Below are positions 1 to 13,130 of a DNA stretch of 64,000 nt, in pieces. Position 1 is the stretch's first letter. The number at the start of each line of letters is the position of its first letter. The position numbers and the translations under genes were made by a program. Source of the DNA: Porites lobata (lineage: Eukaryota > Cnidaria > Anthozoa > Scleractinia > Poritidae); contig CALNXK010000169.1 of NCBI GenBank assembly GCA_942486035.1, positions 246,001-310,000 on the forward strand, read 5' to 3'. The notes under the pieces are model-generated. The model made no database searches and was not told the DNA's origin. It saw nothing but the letters and a program-made list of their open reading frames with translations.

Positions 1-3000
1 TTCAATCCAGGAGTACGTTAACTGGCTTTGCGACCAGTTATGTTAAAGTTAAGGTCAAGCCTGGATTTTTCAGGTTCTTTGATATTTAAAAAGACGAACT
101 TGCAAACAACCTGAAGGGAACGTTACATTAACAAATTCATTTGTTTCATTGCAGTTTACTTATAATATAGAATATATTTTAAATATATTCCCAGTTCATA
201 GCAACTGAGGAACGCGGAAGCCATTTGCGTGTTTTTGTATATAAAACATTGTTACAGATGAGATTTCTACGGTCAACGCAAGAAATTTGGGCATTTATAC
301 GACTGAAACTTGTAACTTCAGAGCCCAAATCTCAGCCATGATAGAAGAAAAAGTAGCTTCATCTTAATCCTAATAACACTATCTCTACCACGTTGTGGGG
401 AGAGGAAATGTAGCTAAAACTTCTGGGCCTCTCTTTTTTAAAAATCCTTTGTTGTGAACATTCAGTCGAAATCAGTTGAAACCTCTTCAGCAATCTAACT
501 ATCACTTGGTACTGTTCATTTTTCAATCTTTTCCTCAAGTCGCTTTGGGCACTGACATGTAAGGATGGATTGGGAAAGGGTAATTGCACTGGGCAACTGC
601 TGTTAATGACAAGTCATGCAGGAAGTATTTCCATATAGAAAAAAAAACTTTTTTGTTATCTGTTGCCAAATATAGCTTAACCTCTGATCATGATTAAAAA
701 TGTCTACTTGCTGAGAATCGCAATTCATTTCGGCAAAGCTATTGACGCTCAGAATGTTGATAATAATCATCAGTTTAGTAATTGTCCAGTTGGAATGACC
801 TCATCAGTTTTACTCCTTCAGAGCCGCCTGTAAGCTAGAGGTATACAACAAAAACTTAAACTACGTGAGATTGCAGGATTAAATTCCACTTGTTGCATTG
901 ATTCTCACCACAATTCATGTAAACGTGATACATCGTGGGGACCTGGCGACCTTTACTCCCAAATTCATTCATTTTAGACCTCTAGAAATGCATTCTAAGC
1001 GGCGCTATAAGGTTGTAGCTGTTCGGCCATCCGAGGGGAACTTGAGTCTTTTCGAAATTACAAGGGCTTCAATATTATTTTCCCTAAAAGTTTAGATACA
1101 ATTTAGCGCATTAAGAAAAAGAAAAGTTTTTTTATTCCTCTTTCCATCACACTTTTGAATCCGAAAATTTTAGATGTCCTTTTCTACGAAAAATAGCCTA
1201 ACCTTGGGTGTGTAATGTGAAAAATTGAACTTCAGAAAATCGCAAGGAATTTACTAGGTAAGCTTCGAAAATTGTACTTGAATGGAACGGTCATCTAGAA
1301 ATCTTTAGCCTTCCTCAAGTAATAGAAAATTCAAGCAATACTTGCTTTCTCCGAACAGATAATTTACAGAAAACAGTCGTTGGATGCCCCTGATAAATGT
1401 ATAATCTGAAACATTTGAAAGATGTTCGTAGCTTAGAACGGACCAAATACCGATACAACAGGCGGACAGAGAACTCGGATGTTTGACAAACTTATAGATA
1501 TAGATGAATGGATGTCAGTTTCGACCGTCGACTAGAATTGAAATTGGTAGCCGACATCGTTAAGCATTTGAATTGAAGTACGCATTGTATTCAGGGCATG
1601 ATATACATGGTACAAGAACTACGTCGGTTGCAGGGAGACTGGTATAAAGACGAGAAGAAACAAACATTCGGTCAACTGGGTTGGTAACTAAAGCTCACTA
1701 AAAGTACATATTCAGAAAAAGGGTGTTTCGCATCCTCCCACTAAAAATCAATTCAGAAGGCGGTCAGTACGACTTTACTGGGTAGACATGAAGTGTAACT
1801 ACTTTGAGATCTGATAGTGACTTCTGACGTCAGTTTTACGATGACTCTTCCCATACATTTCTCTTGAAGTATAATGGTTTATTTCAACAGCCAAGATGTT
1901 ATTTAATTACCAGACACTTGAAATATTAATAGACTACATATTCAGCATAAAAGATCAACTAACTACAAATATTATTCTTATATCTCTAATACTATTCTAA
2001 AGAGAAAATACGTTTTGCAACTACGTTTCCACTACATCGTGACACATCTCAGTCAAAGTTAGATTTCATAGCTCTTACAGACAGAAAACATACAAAAAGT
2101 CGTTTATACGTGAATGCTTCCTTTGTTTATGCCCATATATGTTCACAGACGTATTATGTGTTTGTGAACATTTGAAGTACTCACTATAACAAGATAATAG
2201 ATATTAAGCAAAAAGATCAATTAAAAGATCCGAGCCGCAACTTTTTGTAAACATTTGAAGCACTTATAATTATTAGTAATTATACAAAGTCAGAGATCAG
2301 AAATATCTGTCTCTGTAAATATCACGGAAGATAGGACAAGAATTTAGACTTTAAGGGAGGCTAAAACAAACTCTTTCACCCATCAAAATGTCAACTAGGG
2401 ATGCAGGGAAGTTATAATCATCGTGCAGGAAAGAAAATTCAGTTTGGTTTGACTTTAAGATGATCTTCCTGTTAAGATGGTCTTCCTGTTTTCTCTGTGG
2501 AAACGTTTCAAAACAAGTTTTGTATTTAATGACAATTTCGCGTTTTTTGAGATGCGTGTTTTACCAATCACACGTAAAACAAACCTTTTTTCGCGAGGGA
2601 AAGAGACAAGTTTTGCCACGCATCTGTGAGTAATAGCACGTAATAGGAGCTGCCAAAACAATCTCAACGTGTAATGTAACAAGTGCACTGATGAAATGAC
2701 CGGAAAATTTTGTATTTATTAACGGGCTTTAATTGTACATAAACCAGGTGCTTGAACACCAATTGAAATATTTCTGAAGAGACATCTTTCAATAAGATCC
2801 TCAATACTACTCAATCTCATCTCCTCCAAAACTTCATTTGTCCACAACTCGACGTTATTTAGCTAATTGGGATTTTTGTTTGTAGAATTGTTATTGTTAT
2901 TGCGATTCTTTCTAATGTTTTTGTAATTGTTGCATCCGGCTTACGACCAAGACGCAGCCAAAGGGGTTTTAAACATTTGTGTACTCTTGAATTTTACTTT

Positions 3001-6000
3001 TGAAAACTTGAACAAGGTACAAAACAAGCATGAAGTGCGCATGCTAAGTGTTGGGACATTCGTCAGCTACTGACGTCATAAGTTCACGTTCACGTTTCAC
3101 GTTTCAGCACTTTTTCTTTTCAATCTCACCGAGAATCGTGTACCAGTACGACTTTGGATGCTAATTTCGACATTTCGAGCTAATTGTGTCACTCGAGCAA
3201 TAACTCCTTCCTGTTGCCGAGTCGCACATAAATTCATCATCATCATCGATATCTGAAGTGCAGTCATTTCAGTGGATGCGACTTATGCTGTTCCCAGGGG
3301 GAGGGAGGGGGGTACCCTGTATAATGGCCTATACGAGGAGGCTCCACCCTAAAGGGATACCTTTTTAACGCTTCAGGTACATAAAAGGGCTGGGATTTCA
3401 CAAGGTGAAGTAGTATATGAAAGGGTAGGGAAATCTGTTATTTCGGTCTGTAAAAAGGCTCAAAACTGCTAACAATGCATTATATTAAGTCACCTTATAA
3501 TATTAATCTGCTTAATGCTTCTTTTACGGAATGGGTAGCGTTCGCATTTATGAGATGAATCGAGATTATGTTTAATCCCATTTAGGCCTAAATAGGCTAT
3601 TTCGGTTTACATGAAAGAAATATCTAGACCTAGATAGTACATTCTGGAGGCGTTTTCTGCCTTTGTCAGTCATGATCAATCTATGAAAAGACATGCGATT
3701 GGAGAAATGTTTTGATGAAGAACACGAACAAAATTGCTGACAGCTCATTCCCTTATCTTTAACTGTGAATTTCAGTTAGTTGTTACAAGACCAAGCAAAC
3801 GGGAGACAAAACTGAGAACATTTTAGGTGCCAATTTAATTTAGCATTAGTACCCTTGGCATTTAGGCGCATTATGGAATCACATATTTCCCAGGTGTGTT
3901 AAAACGGTTGTCTGAGATTAAGTACGCTTCGAAAGATCCCGGTGATGGAGTGGAAAAACCCACATATAATTTCTTTAATCTAGTTCTACCCGAAATTCCG
4001 AGGTCAGCTTTGGGCGGATGGCCCTGAAAGTAAATACAAAGGAAAATTGTACCGACTTATATGGAAAGATTACTAAGCACGTTAACAAAACTTCCTTTAA
4101 GGAAACAGGGCTTTTAAATAAATAAACAAAGATGTACCGCCTCATAATGTGATCAATTTTTTGAGGCTGAGTGCACGAAAAAAACCAATCGTTCTAAGGT
4201 TAAATCCATCCCCATTGGCTACGTCCTGTGGTTTGTTTCAGTAACATAACACTAAAGAGTTTCATTTCTTTTCTCTTTAGCCTTGCCCCTCACACTCACC
4301 TATTGTTTTCTACACGACCCAACAAAATGACTACACGATTTTTCGGATAATTTTTTCATTTGACTAGGTGAAGCAAACTGGTTCCTTCCCTTGCATGCCG
4401 AGTCCTTCACGAACCAAATTTAGATTTTTATAGGGCTCACAGGGTCAAGGGTTTTTCCTTTAAGTTTTTATTTCAAAAAAAACCATTTCATTCATTTTTT
4501 TCTGCTTTTGCTCCACGAATAACGTTGGTGTGGCAGCAGTCAAAAGCATGCCATGCCAACAAAACGGCTCACAATACCAAAAAAGGTATTCACTAATGAA
4601 TAAAGAGGGCACTGCCACGAGCCACTTGGAAATGATATGGACACACCAGAAATGGGCCTGTAACAATGAAACCACTAATCAAATGCGAGTCCCTATTTTG
4701 CTGACTGAAATACTTTGTAAGTGCAACAAATTCAACTATTTACGCTCGGCTGATCCTGAAAAAAAAAAAAGAACGAAAAGGATTACAACTTACTTGAAAA
4801 AATGAGACACGCCTTACTAACAAACGGCTTCCGATATCAAGAACCGGCGTGCAACTGTCGGTCAGAATATGCAGAAGAACAGCTTATTTATTTTTGAGAA
4901 TGATAATATTTTTGCTGAAATAGCGAAAAAAAAAAAACACACAGTTAGACAGTGCGACCGCGAGTGGGCAATTTACTCTGTTTATTTAAGCTATAGTACT
5001 TAAGTTGATTATTATAAAATTCAAGTAACTGAATTACCGACATAATTCAATTAACTTAATCAAATACTGCTCGTGTAAATCAGGTTTTCAACGATCTTTA
5101 AGTCGTTTCGCGAATCGATAATTATACCGCTACCGACGAAAACTGACATAAGGTGACTTATGCCACAAAAATCAAACCGATACCTTACTCAACGGGTTGA
5201 CATAATAGTAAAATCAAAATACATAAAGGAGAAATTACAATTGAGCAGCGGGCTTTATATCAACGGTACTTTTGCCATAATTAACGATCGATAAGATGCT
5301 AGGTCGTTTCCGAAGCTAAATGTACATGTGTTTTCCGGTTGATTACTGAGTTCATTAGGCAGACCAAGAATGAACTATATATTTCCATGCTCAACCTACT
5401 TATGATATTTCCAATGAATAAAATCGCATTGGGGAATCTAGTCAGTTCCCGTCTGTCAGGTATTTGCCTGTCTTCTTTTCATCATTTTCTGCAAGGGAAA
5501 ATCTTGAAGAAATTTTTTTATAAGACAATTTTATTTGTTACCTTTAGACCATCTCCGAAAATAGCAAGCCCGTGGGTTTACAAAGGACGGTCTCCAGGAT
5601 GGTTCTAATTAATTTATTTTGAACTGGAGGCCAGATGACCACAATCAGCTTTTCCTACCCGCCCAATATCTAAGAAACGCCTAGAAACGGAAATTAAGCA
5701 ATGCCAAACCATTTTCCGACACGCCATAAAAGAACTATCAAACATGAATTCTGGCCCTTAGGAAATGGCCTTCCTCATTGAAAGTAGAGGTGATTAGAAC
5801 TACTGTGTAAGCATTAATGGGCTCGAGAACACATCTTATTCTGATGTAGAACGATTGTATTCTGCAAAGTGTCATCGACTAACAAGTTGCTTGAAAGAAA
5901 GAAAAGTTTTATCATGAATGTTCCTTAAGTGCAGTAATTCTCATTTAGCGAAAAATACGCCTATCAAGTTCAAACAATTTGTGGGAATCTCTGGTATGGT

Positions 6001-6559
6001 AACAAGAAGTCAAATGACAAAGGCCAGTCTTATTTATGCGCCTCCCTGTTTAATACTTATGCTTTGCTGCCTAGAGAGTAACCGACTTTTTAAACATGCA
6101 CATTCAATTGGCTTCAACAAACACTGACATATTTGAAGTCTACGAAGAGTTATGAACTATCCTACCCTTGACGAACCAGTAGGTGTCTAAATGGTAACAT
6201 AAACTGCACTTAGTTTCGGAAACACTCTAGAAAATTGCCCAGCAATTAGCAAGAGTAAACATGAGCGTTCTGATTATGAGTTTTAAGGGTTCATGGTCCA
6301 TGGCCCGAAAATACTTCAAGGAAACTTGTTTAACATGGTGCTAAAGCCATGTGTGATTCAGTACATTCGTACCGCATAATGACCTCGTGTACCTTAATAT
6401 AAACACAGCCACAAAATAAACGAGTCAGACTTTCCTTAAATTAGGTATATGAGAGCCACTTAGACGAAGAGTTGCGATAAGAAGTTTAAAAGTATAGATA
6501 CACTCCTGTCGATTAAGTCCGGGCGAACTGCCATCGGACGAAACAACCTGACACCGCTT
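1..6559. other. Intergenic, no supported gene
   Basis: I see no exon with family resemblance or convincing splice sites on either strand; open frames here are short and lack protein-like composition. The stretch is AT-rich. It contains an old relative of the CAGGGGCAC MITE family near 1,140-1,393 and, near 3,290-3,460, a degenerate copy of a GGGGTACCC-bearing repeat that also resembles sequence at 42,235-42,420. No RNA gene was recognised. Confidence 0.55.
1140..1393. repeat. Old member of the CAGGGGCAC MITE family
   Basis: The right end (TTGGATGCCCCTGA) and the interior motifs CCGAAAATTTTAG and CTCCGAACAGATAATTTAC match the better preserved copy at 6,560-6,956. The left end is not recognisable, so the start is approximate. 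Confidence 0.5.
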
Positions 6560-6956
6560 CAGCGGCACCCAACGAGAATATAGTTCAAAACCACTTAAAC
6601 ATAGCATTGTTGAACGTATTTTAGTATTTAAACGGTAGAAATAGGCATATTTTTATCCCCTAAAAATTTTCCATCTGTTCGGATTTCCTAGCTGAAAGAC
6701 TAGTGATCCGAAAATTATAGGGATCAAAACTTACCTTTTCGAAAATTTCAGACAGAAAAAAGGCTTCCGAAAATTCTAGGTGACCTTCTTAGGGTAAAAT
6801 CAGTTAAACATGGGCAATTATACCATTTTTTAGATGTTCGAAAATCCTAGGAGAGGCAGGCAAGCAGGAAATTTTACAACAAATGTTCCGAAAATTCTAG
6901 TTCTCAAATCGTCTTCCGAACAGATATTTTCCAAAAATTGACGTTGAGTGCCCCTG
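6560..6956. mobile_element. hAT-like MITE, CAGSGGCAC termini
   Basis: The element begins CAGCGGCACCCAACG and ends GTTGAGTGCCCCTG, an imperfect terminal inverted repeat. The flanks share ACCGCTT(C), fitting the 7-8 bp target duplication of hAT elements. The interior has several CCGAAAATTCTAG-like motifs and no coding capacity. Relatives lie at 1,140, 23,519, 32,773 and 53,717. Confidence 0.7.
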
Positions 6957-9240
6957 ACCGCTTCCTCTTAGATGGCGTCGATATTGCTGTTACTTGCTTG
7001 TAAAAAAAAAACTTTCTTCAGGGTCTGTCAAAAAAAAGCACCATACTACTTCCTTACCTTTTTTCCACTACATGTTCCAGTAAATATTCATTTTGACGTA
7101 ACAACTGTGATTAAAATATAGTCCAAACGTCTAGGACTATTTTTCATGGCAGTTCTTGCATCAAACCATCGCTGATTTCCGCGCAGCAGTTAATAATATA
7201 TAGATTTAGCCAGGGCTAAAAGCGAAGCTCCCGTTAATAAATTCATAATTTAAATCAAACAATAAACTTGTAATCCACAGATCAGGGAACATTCATTTGA
7301 CTTTTGAGGCAAAGGCTGAGTGATTTTAGAGAAAAATCAGAATTTGACCGTCCAAGAGTGAAACAAATTTTACATCAAGTTATTTGTACACCGAAAAATA
7401 GCAATCATGTTCGATCACAGTAGATTAGGCCTGGAAAACAAATAGACCTATTCGTGTATTGTATTTGCATTAGCTGTAGCATCATAATGTGGCATTCACC
7501 AGTCTCTCCAACATTGCTCCGTTAGAGAGACTATGGATAATTGGACAACCCCGAAATATAATTTTAAGAAACACATGCGCCACGATAGTCCTTGGTGGCA
7601 GCCAATTTACTCGTTGCATTCCCCTGTCTAAAAGAGAGGCCAAAATAAAAATCAGGCCGGATTTTTTGTGTTCGACAAGTTTAGTTTACTAGTAAATCTT
7701 GGCGACGAATCTGGTGGCGTGTAAACCAGCCTTTTAAACATACTTTTTCTCATCACGTCTCAGGTAAACAGTACACAGACCTCGGACAGAATATGTTCTT
7801 TTTTGCCCTATTTAAACCTATAATTCTGCAGTTTTTCACAATTTTGCAAGAGAATTTGCACTCATTCAATATCCACGACGATCAAAGCACGCGCTTCCTT
7901 TGCAAAACAAATTATATCATTGAATTATAAAACGTTTTCTGTTAGAAAAATCTGGTCCTATGTGATATGCGGGGTAATAATTATGGGCTTTTAATGAAAA
8001 TGATAAAAAAAATTCCCAAAATCACTTTTCGGCCAGTCGGACGGGTTCTCACTTTTGACAGGCACCAAATTTGCAGTGCGATTAATAGAGTTACCATTTA
8101 CGCTTCAACATGATAGAGAAATTGTTATGTTTAGGTTTTGTTTCCCTTTATTCATTAAACTGTGTATGATTTTGTTATGTGTAATCTTTAAAAGCGAGTG
8201 ATATTTACGCGCGGCGTTTTGAGTATTCCTACATGCGATGTTTATGTTCGACTGGAAACAACCGGTGCAGCGATGAAAATTGCGAGAGGGACTACTAACA
8301 ATCAATAAAATAAGTTTAATTCGGTGAAACATGTACAGAGACAATAATTTTCATTCACGAAGAGAAGTATTGAGAGTAAAGTGTCTCAGAAAATAATGAG
8401 TCAGGCAAGCATAAGCTTATTTATATTTTAAGCCGGCTTCCCGATGTTCGCCCTTTTTCAAGATGAACTCGAGGCAAGAAAATCGCTCAGAGCTTTCTGT
8501 TTACAGCCAAAATCATAACTAAATAATCTTCGGAACCTTTTCTTTGAATTTGCGGGTCAAAATATGTCTAAAGGCTTTTTAAACCTGATACTATTGTAGG
8601 TTAGATCATTGCTCGTGTTTTAACTTAATTAAGCCGCATAAACCATACGCTCGACTTCAGGAAACCGAAAAAAAAAACATCAAAAACAATAATGGCTCAA
8701 GCTTACCAGTCGAGATGCTGCTTCTGAAGGTCATCAAGTGTTCCAGAATCGCTTGAGACTTTTCAACCTTCTTACGCCTCAAGCAAGGGCAAGTGAGTAA
8801 GCTCATTTTTGAAAACGATGCCATCCGAAATCAGATTTCCAATGACTTTGACAAGCGGTGCATTTGTCAACAAAAAGCGAAATAAACAAACCAGCCACGA
8901 ATTACAGAACAATCTTGATAGCAGCTGTATTTCATTTTGTACACCAAGTAGAAAAAGATAGTTTAAAACATCACAAGATGACACAAAACTCTCTCAGCTC
9001 CAGCTATCAGTAAGCAAGTTTCCAGACGCTGCAAAAATTTTCCGCATAAAATTTTGACCAATCAGAACATAAAAATTGGACGTAAAGCGTGATCAACGCG
9101 TGACAGTGAGAAAAGTCAGAAGCGATTGCCTTCCCTGCATGTAAATGTAAAAGCCGGTTGAATTTTCGTGTCCGAGATCAGTTCGAAATCAACATTTTAA
9201 AAGTGCGGTTCATGAAACACGACTTATTTCATATGCATTT
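6957..9240. other. Intergenic, nothing recognised
   Basis: AT-rich sequence with only short open frames of random-looking composition. I found no splice-bounded exon, tandem array or bounded element. Confidence 0.5.
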
Positions 9241-10320
9241 TAAAAAAATTGAACTTGAGCCTGCGATCATTTGAAAAGTAGCAACTTGTCAGCGAATACC
9301 TTCAAAATATTACTCGAACTCAGAGGGTCGATACCTGAGCCCGCGATACGGTCAGGCGATACTGGTCAGCAGAAACACTGTTTTGACAGCTATCAATTAA
9401 TCAAAACTTGGATGTTTAATATCAGGTTGCAGGCTCCCAAACTAGCTAGAAAGTGTGAGATTAAACAGTGGTATGCCTGTGGTGCGGACGGACGGATGGT
9501 CGGGCGGTCGGTGTACTGTCACGTGATTACCGAATTTTCTAGGATGGATAGATTTTCTATAAAGCTATGGGGCTTCGAATTGAGCCAGTGATCAAATAAA
9601 ATATCAGCGCAAAACTTTTAACACTACGTGACCTCAATAGATAGAAAAATGAGACCGCGATCCACTCAGGTGATGATGGTCAGCGTATACTCTAGTTTGA
9701 CAGCTGTCAATTAACCTTCATTAGAATGGCGAATATTCGAATTAACAGACTACGGGTGTGAGTAGGACATTTCCGTCCGGCATGTAGCGGAAAATGCCAG
9801 ATCGTGTACCTGAGCGAACCTGAGCCCTCGTTATTAGTTTTCTGATAGCGGTCTACACATGTCCCATTTTGACAGCTGTCAATTGACCTTAATTTGGCCT
9901 GCCAATGTAACTTTAAACGACTGTCAGCCAACTGACAGCCTTGCCCGGCGTAGTTTCGTTTTTATGTTGAATTGGTAAGTGTGACATTTTATATCAGCTT
10001 ATATATAGGGGCAAAACGACTGGTCTTTTATCTGAGCCCGCGAGACGGTCATGTGATAATTGTCAGCGGATGGTTGATTTTGACAGCTGTCAATCTAATC
10101 GTACTCATACGGATGGCTTACATAACTAAGAGGCTAGTCAAGTTGTGCAAGATCTATTGTGACATTTGACATCGGCTTACATGAAGTGTGTGTACGGACG
10201 GGCGTACGCTACGTCATAACCAAATTTTCTCGGATGGATAGTTTACCAAATTTTCTTACCCATGGTGTTCCGCTGCGCGCGCGCTTCGCGCGCGCGGGAG
10301 CTCCGCTAAAAATTCAAGAT
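9240..10320. repeat. Degenerate tandem array with TGACAGCTGTCAA cores
   Basis: Diverged units recur across the stretch. Each carries part of a shared order: GAGCCCGCGA, then GGTCAGCGG/GGTCAGCAG, then TTTTGACAGCTGTCAATTA (near 9,393, 9,697, 9,869 and 10,077), then CGGACGG with CGTACG-like blocks and CCAAATTTTCTCGGATGGATAG (near 9,530 and 10,220). The array ends at a GCGCGCGC palindrome near 10,275-10,300. It resembles dispersed repeats seen in corals; no protein is encoded. Confidence 0.6.
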
Positions 10321-11147
10321 GTGAACGATCCATAGCTAACAGAAAAAATGGCGTCATAATGAAACTTAACATCCGCAAACGTCTTCGCGAGCTTAAAAAA
10401 TTGTCTGTTTCAATTGGCGAACAGAAAACGTAGACTTTGCTACAAGTCGATCTAGTTCTTATCTCGAGCGAAAACAAATCAAACGAAGCGAGCTTCATCG
10501 AGGTCGCGCAACGACCGAACGAGCGTTAGAAAGTCTACAGAAAACGTGACGTTGACTTTCAAGATGCAAGACTCCTCTAGCCTGAGCAAACAACCATTTT
10601 GCAACGTCACCACTGCTTCCCCCGCGAACAAGCGCGGGAGCCACATGCGCGCGCGTCCACACATGGGTCTCGACAAAGTTTTGAACGAACGAATTTTTTA
10701 CTTGAGCAACCCGTTTACATGGAACCATGCAAATTCTGTTACACATTGCTGTACTTTCTACCGTTCAAAAATTTGCATGGTTCCGCGGGTCCCGTGTAAA
10801 CGAAAGGCGGTTCGGTGCAAGTTTTTTCGCGTTTAACAATTTATCCGGATCCGTGTAACTTAGACTCTTCCTTTCAAGCGTATTTTTTCTGTTTCTGGAA
10901 TACAGAAATTCTCCTTTAATTAATGTAATAGTTAGAGTACTGTCTGAGCTTTTTTTCTTGACTACGTTTACAAAAACAAATCCGCTGTAAATCCGTTACA
11001 TTAGGGAGCGGTCATTGTACAATGCTGATGGTGAATTATGGGTAAGAGGAACTTTCGAACAAAAGAGACTGGCACTAGCGCAAGAAACGCCTAGAATATC
11101 ACAGCAAACCTGTCGTTTTGCAAACGTTTACATCTTTTCAATCAGCC
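10321..11147. promoter_or_regulatory. 5' flank of the BRF2-like gene
   Basis: This 0.8 kb separates the repeat array from the BRF2-like start codon. It is richer in CpG than its surroundings up to about 10,850 (several GCGCGC runs) and contains two stretches resembling each other in opposite orientation around ATGGAACCATGCAAATT (10,720) and AAATTTGCATGGTTCC (10,769). A promoter role is inferred from position; no TATA box was identified. Confidence 0.3.
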
Positions 11148-12665
11148 ATGCCTTCTGAATGTCCTGTTTGCCATGAAATTGCTGTTGAAGCTGAGCAAGA
11201 GGGAGAACATGTATGCCACGAGTGCGGAGCTATTGTAGAAGGTAGAGTTTTCAGCACGGAAAAAGAAAAACGTGGTACCACTTTCGTTAGTACCAATGGA
11301 AGGACATTCAACGATCGTCACGAGCTGTCAAGAAACGCGAGGCAACGTTTGCCTACGGTTGAATCGTCAGTAACGATAAGAACCCTTCAATCTTGCTTGC
11401 TCCACCAAGTGAAGCGCCTCAACCTGTCGAATGAAATTCTCGAGAAGGCGCGAGATTTATTGTTCTCTAGAATTTTGCCGATGAGAAGTTCACGGGAAGT
11501 TAGGGGCTTGTCGTTTCGAAGAAACATTTTTGTCGGTGGATGCTTGTTTATCGTTTGCAGGCAAAATAATATTCAGGTAACCTACAGACGCATAGCTGAA
11601 GTGGCTGAATGTAACATGTTCTTGCTTGGGAGGTGCGTGAAAATTATGGTAAAAGCGCTTGATATAAAATTGGATCGGCTGAGTGTCGAGTCTCTTGTTG
11701 TCAACCTTTTGTCGGATTTTTCAGTGCATGACAGCTCCTCCGAGAAGCTGTGCACCGATCTTTGTCAAATTTGTAAGTGCTTTGGCCTGTTGTCGTGTAA
11801 AAATCCTGCATTGAAAGCTATCAGTTTAGTGCTACTGGTGCTCGAGTGCCAAAACTTGTCTCCAACAAAAGAAAAGATTTCACAAGTCTTAGGAAAAAAT
11901 TCCTTGAAAATAGAACAGGTTAAAAAGGAAATGGGTCGCACAAAGATCAGTTTACTGGATCTGGGAAAGGAAGTGCCGTGGATACCAGCATCTGTGACTC
12001 AAAGGGGAATTACCAAGCACATCGTTGACATTGTGAATTTTCACAAGAAATGTGGGAGGCTTGATTTATCTGTTGTCAAGTCCTTGTGGATGAAAAAGAA
12101 GGAAATTTCAGACAGGAATCGGAAGGCAAAGATACAGTTGGCCAAATCTCGTCTCCTTAATCAGGAACATCAAAATCTAGAAATATCTAGTGCAACAACA
12201 AGTGAAACAAATAATGCAGCATTGTCAGTTTCACGGAACTGCTCTGATGCAAGAGGGCAACAAGTGCCTGGTTGCCATGGAAATGATTTGGGAATTGGTA
12301 CAAAAGTAAATGGTGAATCTGCCCCACCCTATGACACATCTTCAGTTGTACTGACAAGTGATGCAAGTCATGTAAGTGGGGATAATGTAACGTCAACAGT
12401 CTGCATTGAAGGTTTGACTACTTCTGCGGATGGAGATGAATTGGATGACAATGATATTTTGATAGAAAAACTTCTTAAATGTGGTTACTCTGAGGAAGAG
12501 TTAATGGATGGTTATTTTGAGGCAAGAATATGTGATATCCAGAGTTCACAGCAACTGGATGGAGAAAGAGAGGATCTTGATGAACTTGACATTGCAGAAA
12601 AGGAAATGCATCACTACTTATGGTCGGTTGCAGAGATGGAGAGATTGAGAAGTCTGAAGACTTAG
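11148..12665 (+). CDS. BRF2: BRF2-like TFIIB-related RNA polymerase III factor
   Basis: A single-exon gene of 505 codons. BRF2 replaces BRF1 in the TFIIIB that serves type 3 (U6/7SK-like) Pol III promoters; it binds TBP and DNA in the nucleus. Seen here: a four-cysteine zinc ribbon at residues 5-26 (CPVC, then CHEC), a linker with FVSTNGRTFNDRHELS, then two cyclin-like repeats (about 65-170 and 175-290). GGCLFIVCRQNN in the first repeat and RGITKHIVDIVNFH after the second match BRF2 better than TFIIB or BRF1. The C-terminal 180 residues are low-complexity and acidic, ending in a DELDDNDILIEKLL stretch that may correspond to the TBP-anchor region. It is longer than human BRF2 (about 419 residues). 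I chose the ATG at 11,148 (GCCATGC context), which puts the zinc ribbon at the N terminus; the frame is open a little further upstream but has no ATG. Introns are absent and the frame is intact. Confidence 0.88.
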   Translation: MPSECPVCHEIAVEAEQEGEHVCHECGAIVEGRVFSTEKEKRGTTFVSTNGRTFNDRHELSRNARQRLPTVESSVTIRTLQSCLLHQVKRLNLSNEILEKARDLLFSRILPMRSSREVRGLSFRRNIFVGGCLFIVCRQNNIQVTYRRIAEVAECNMFLLGRCVKIMVKALDIKLDRLSVESLVVNLLSDFSVHDSSSEKLCTDLCQICKCFGLLSCKNPALKAISLVLLVLECQNLSPTKEKISQVLGKNSLKIEQVKKEMGRTKISLLDLGKEVPWIPASVTQRGITKHIVDIVNFHKKCGRLDLSVVKSLWMKKKEISDRNRKAKIQLAKSRLLNQEHQNLEISSATTSETNNAALSVSRNCSDARGQQVPGCHGNDLGIGTKVNGESAPPYDTSSVVLTSDASHVSGDNVTSTVCIEGLTTSADGDELDDNDILIEKLLKCGYSEEELMDGYFEARICDIQSSQQLDGEREDLDELDIAEKEMHHYLWSVAEMERLRSLKT

Positions 12666-12933
12666 TAGTGAGGTGGAACAAATTATTAATGGCAGAAAAT
12701 ATTTTTACGACAATGTGTCTTTGAATAGTTTTCGTTTCCCTCAGGATCCTAAGAAATTGCTAGTCGAGCTTTCTTTAGCAGCAATACTCTAAGCGTTTCT
12801 TCTTTTTCTTTCCGTGTGTGCGCCCCAAAAGGGGTCATGATCCCAGGTGTTCCTAGCATTTTCAATTTTGGACTCGTTTTTTTTTTTTTTACTGGGATTC
12901 ATGATGTTGCACAAGATGAGTCCCAGGACTCAC

Positions 12934-13130
12934 CATAACTATTTGTAACAAATCACTGATTGACGCACCATGTTCATCATGTTTTGCTGAGTCTTTGGCA
13001 TTCATGTATTTCTCTCCAATCAAGGCCCTTGATTTTTCTGTATTTACTTCATTCTCAATCAACTCAGAAACAAATTGTTGCATATGATATTTAAAGTACA
13101 GCTGTAAATATCCTGAAGCATACTTGACCG
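12934..13130 (-). CDS. Unassigned candidate exon
   Basis: The - strand has an open 197-bp segment between a TTTATCAG acceptor and a GTGAGTCC donor. Its composition is protein-like (SGYLQLYFKYHMQQFVSEL, then an alanine/glutamate-rich stretch), unlike most frames in this intergenic region. A second open stretch at about 13,230-13,350 might be a neighbouring exon. I do not recognise the family. It could be an exon of a gene extending beyond what I can join, or a decayed gene piece. Confidence 0.3.

Noticed and set aside
12187..12396. Histidine/leucine-rich - strand frame
   Set aside because: Shadow of the BRF2 coding sequence.
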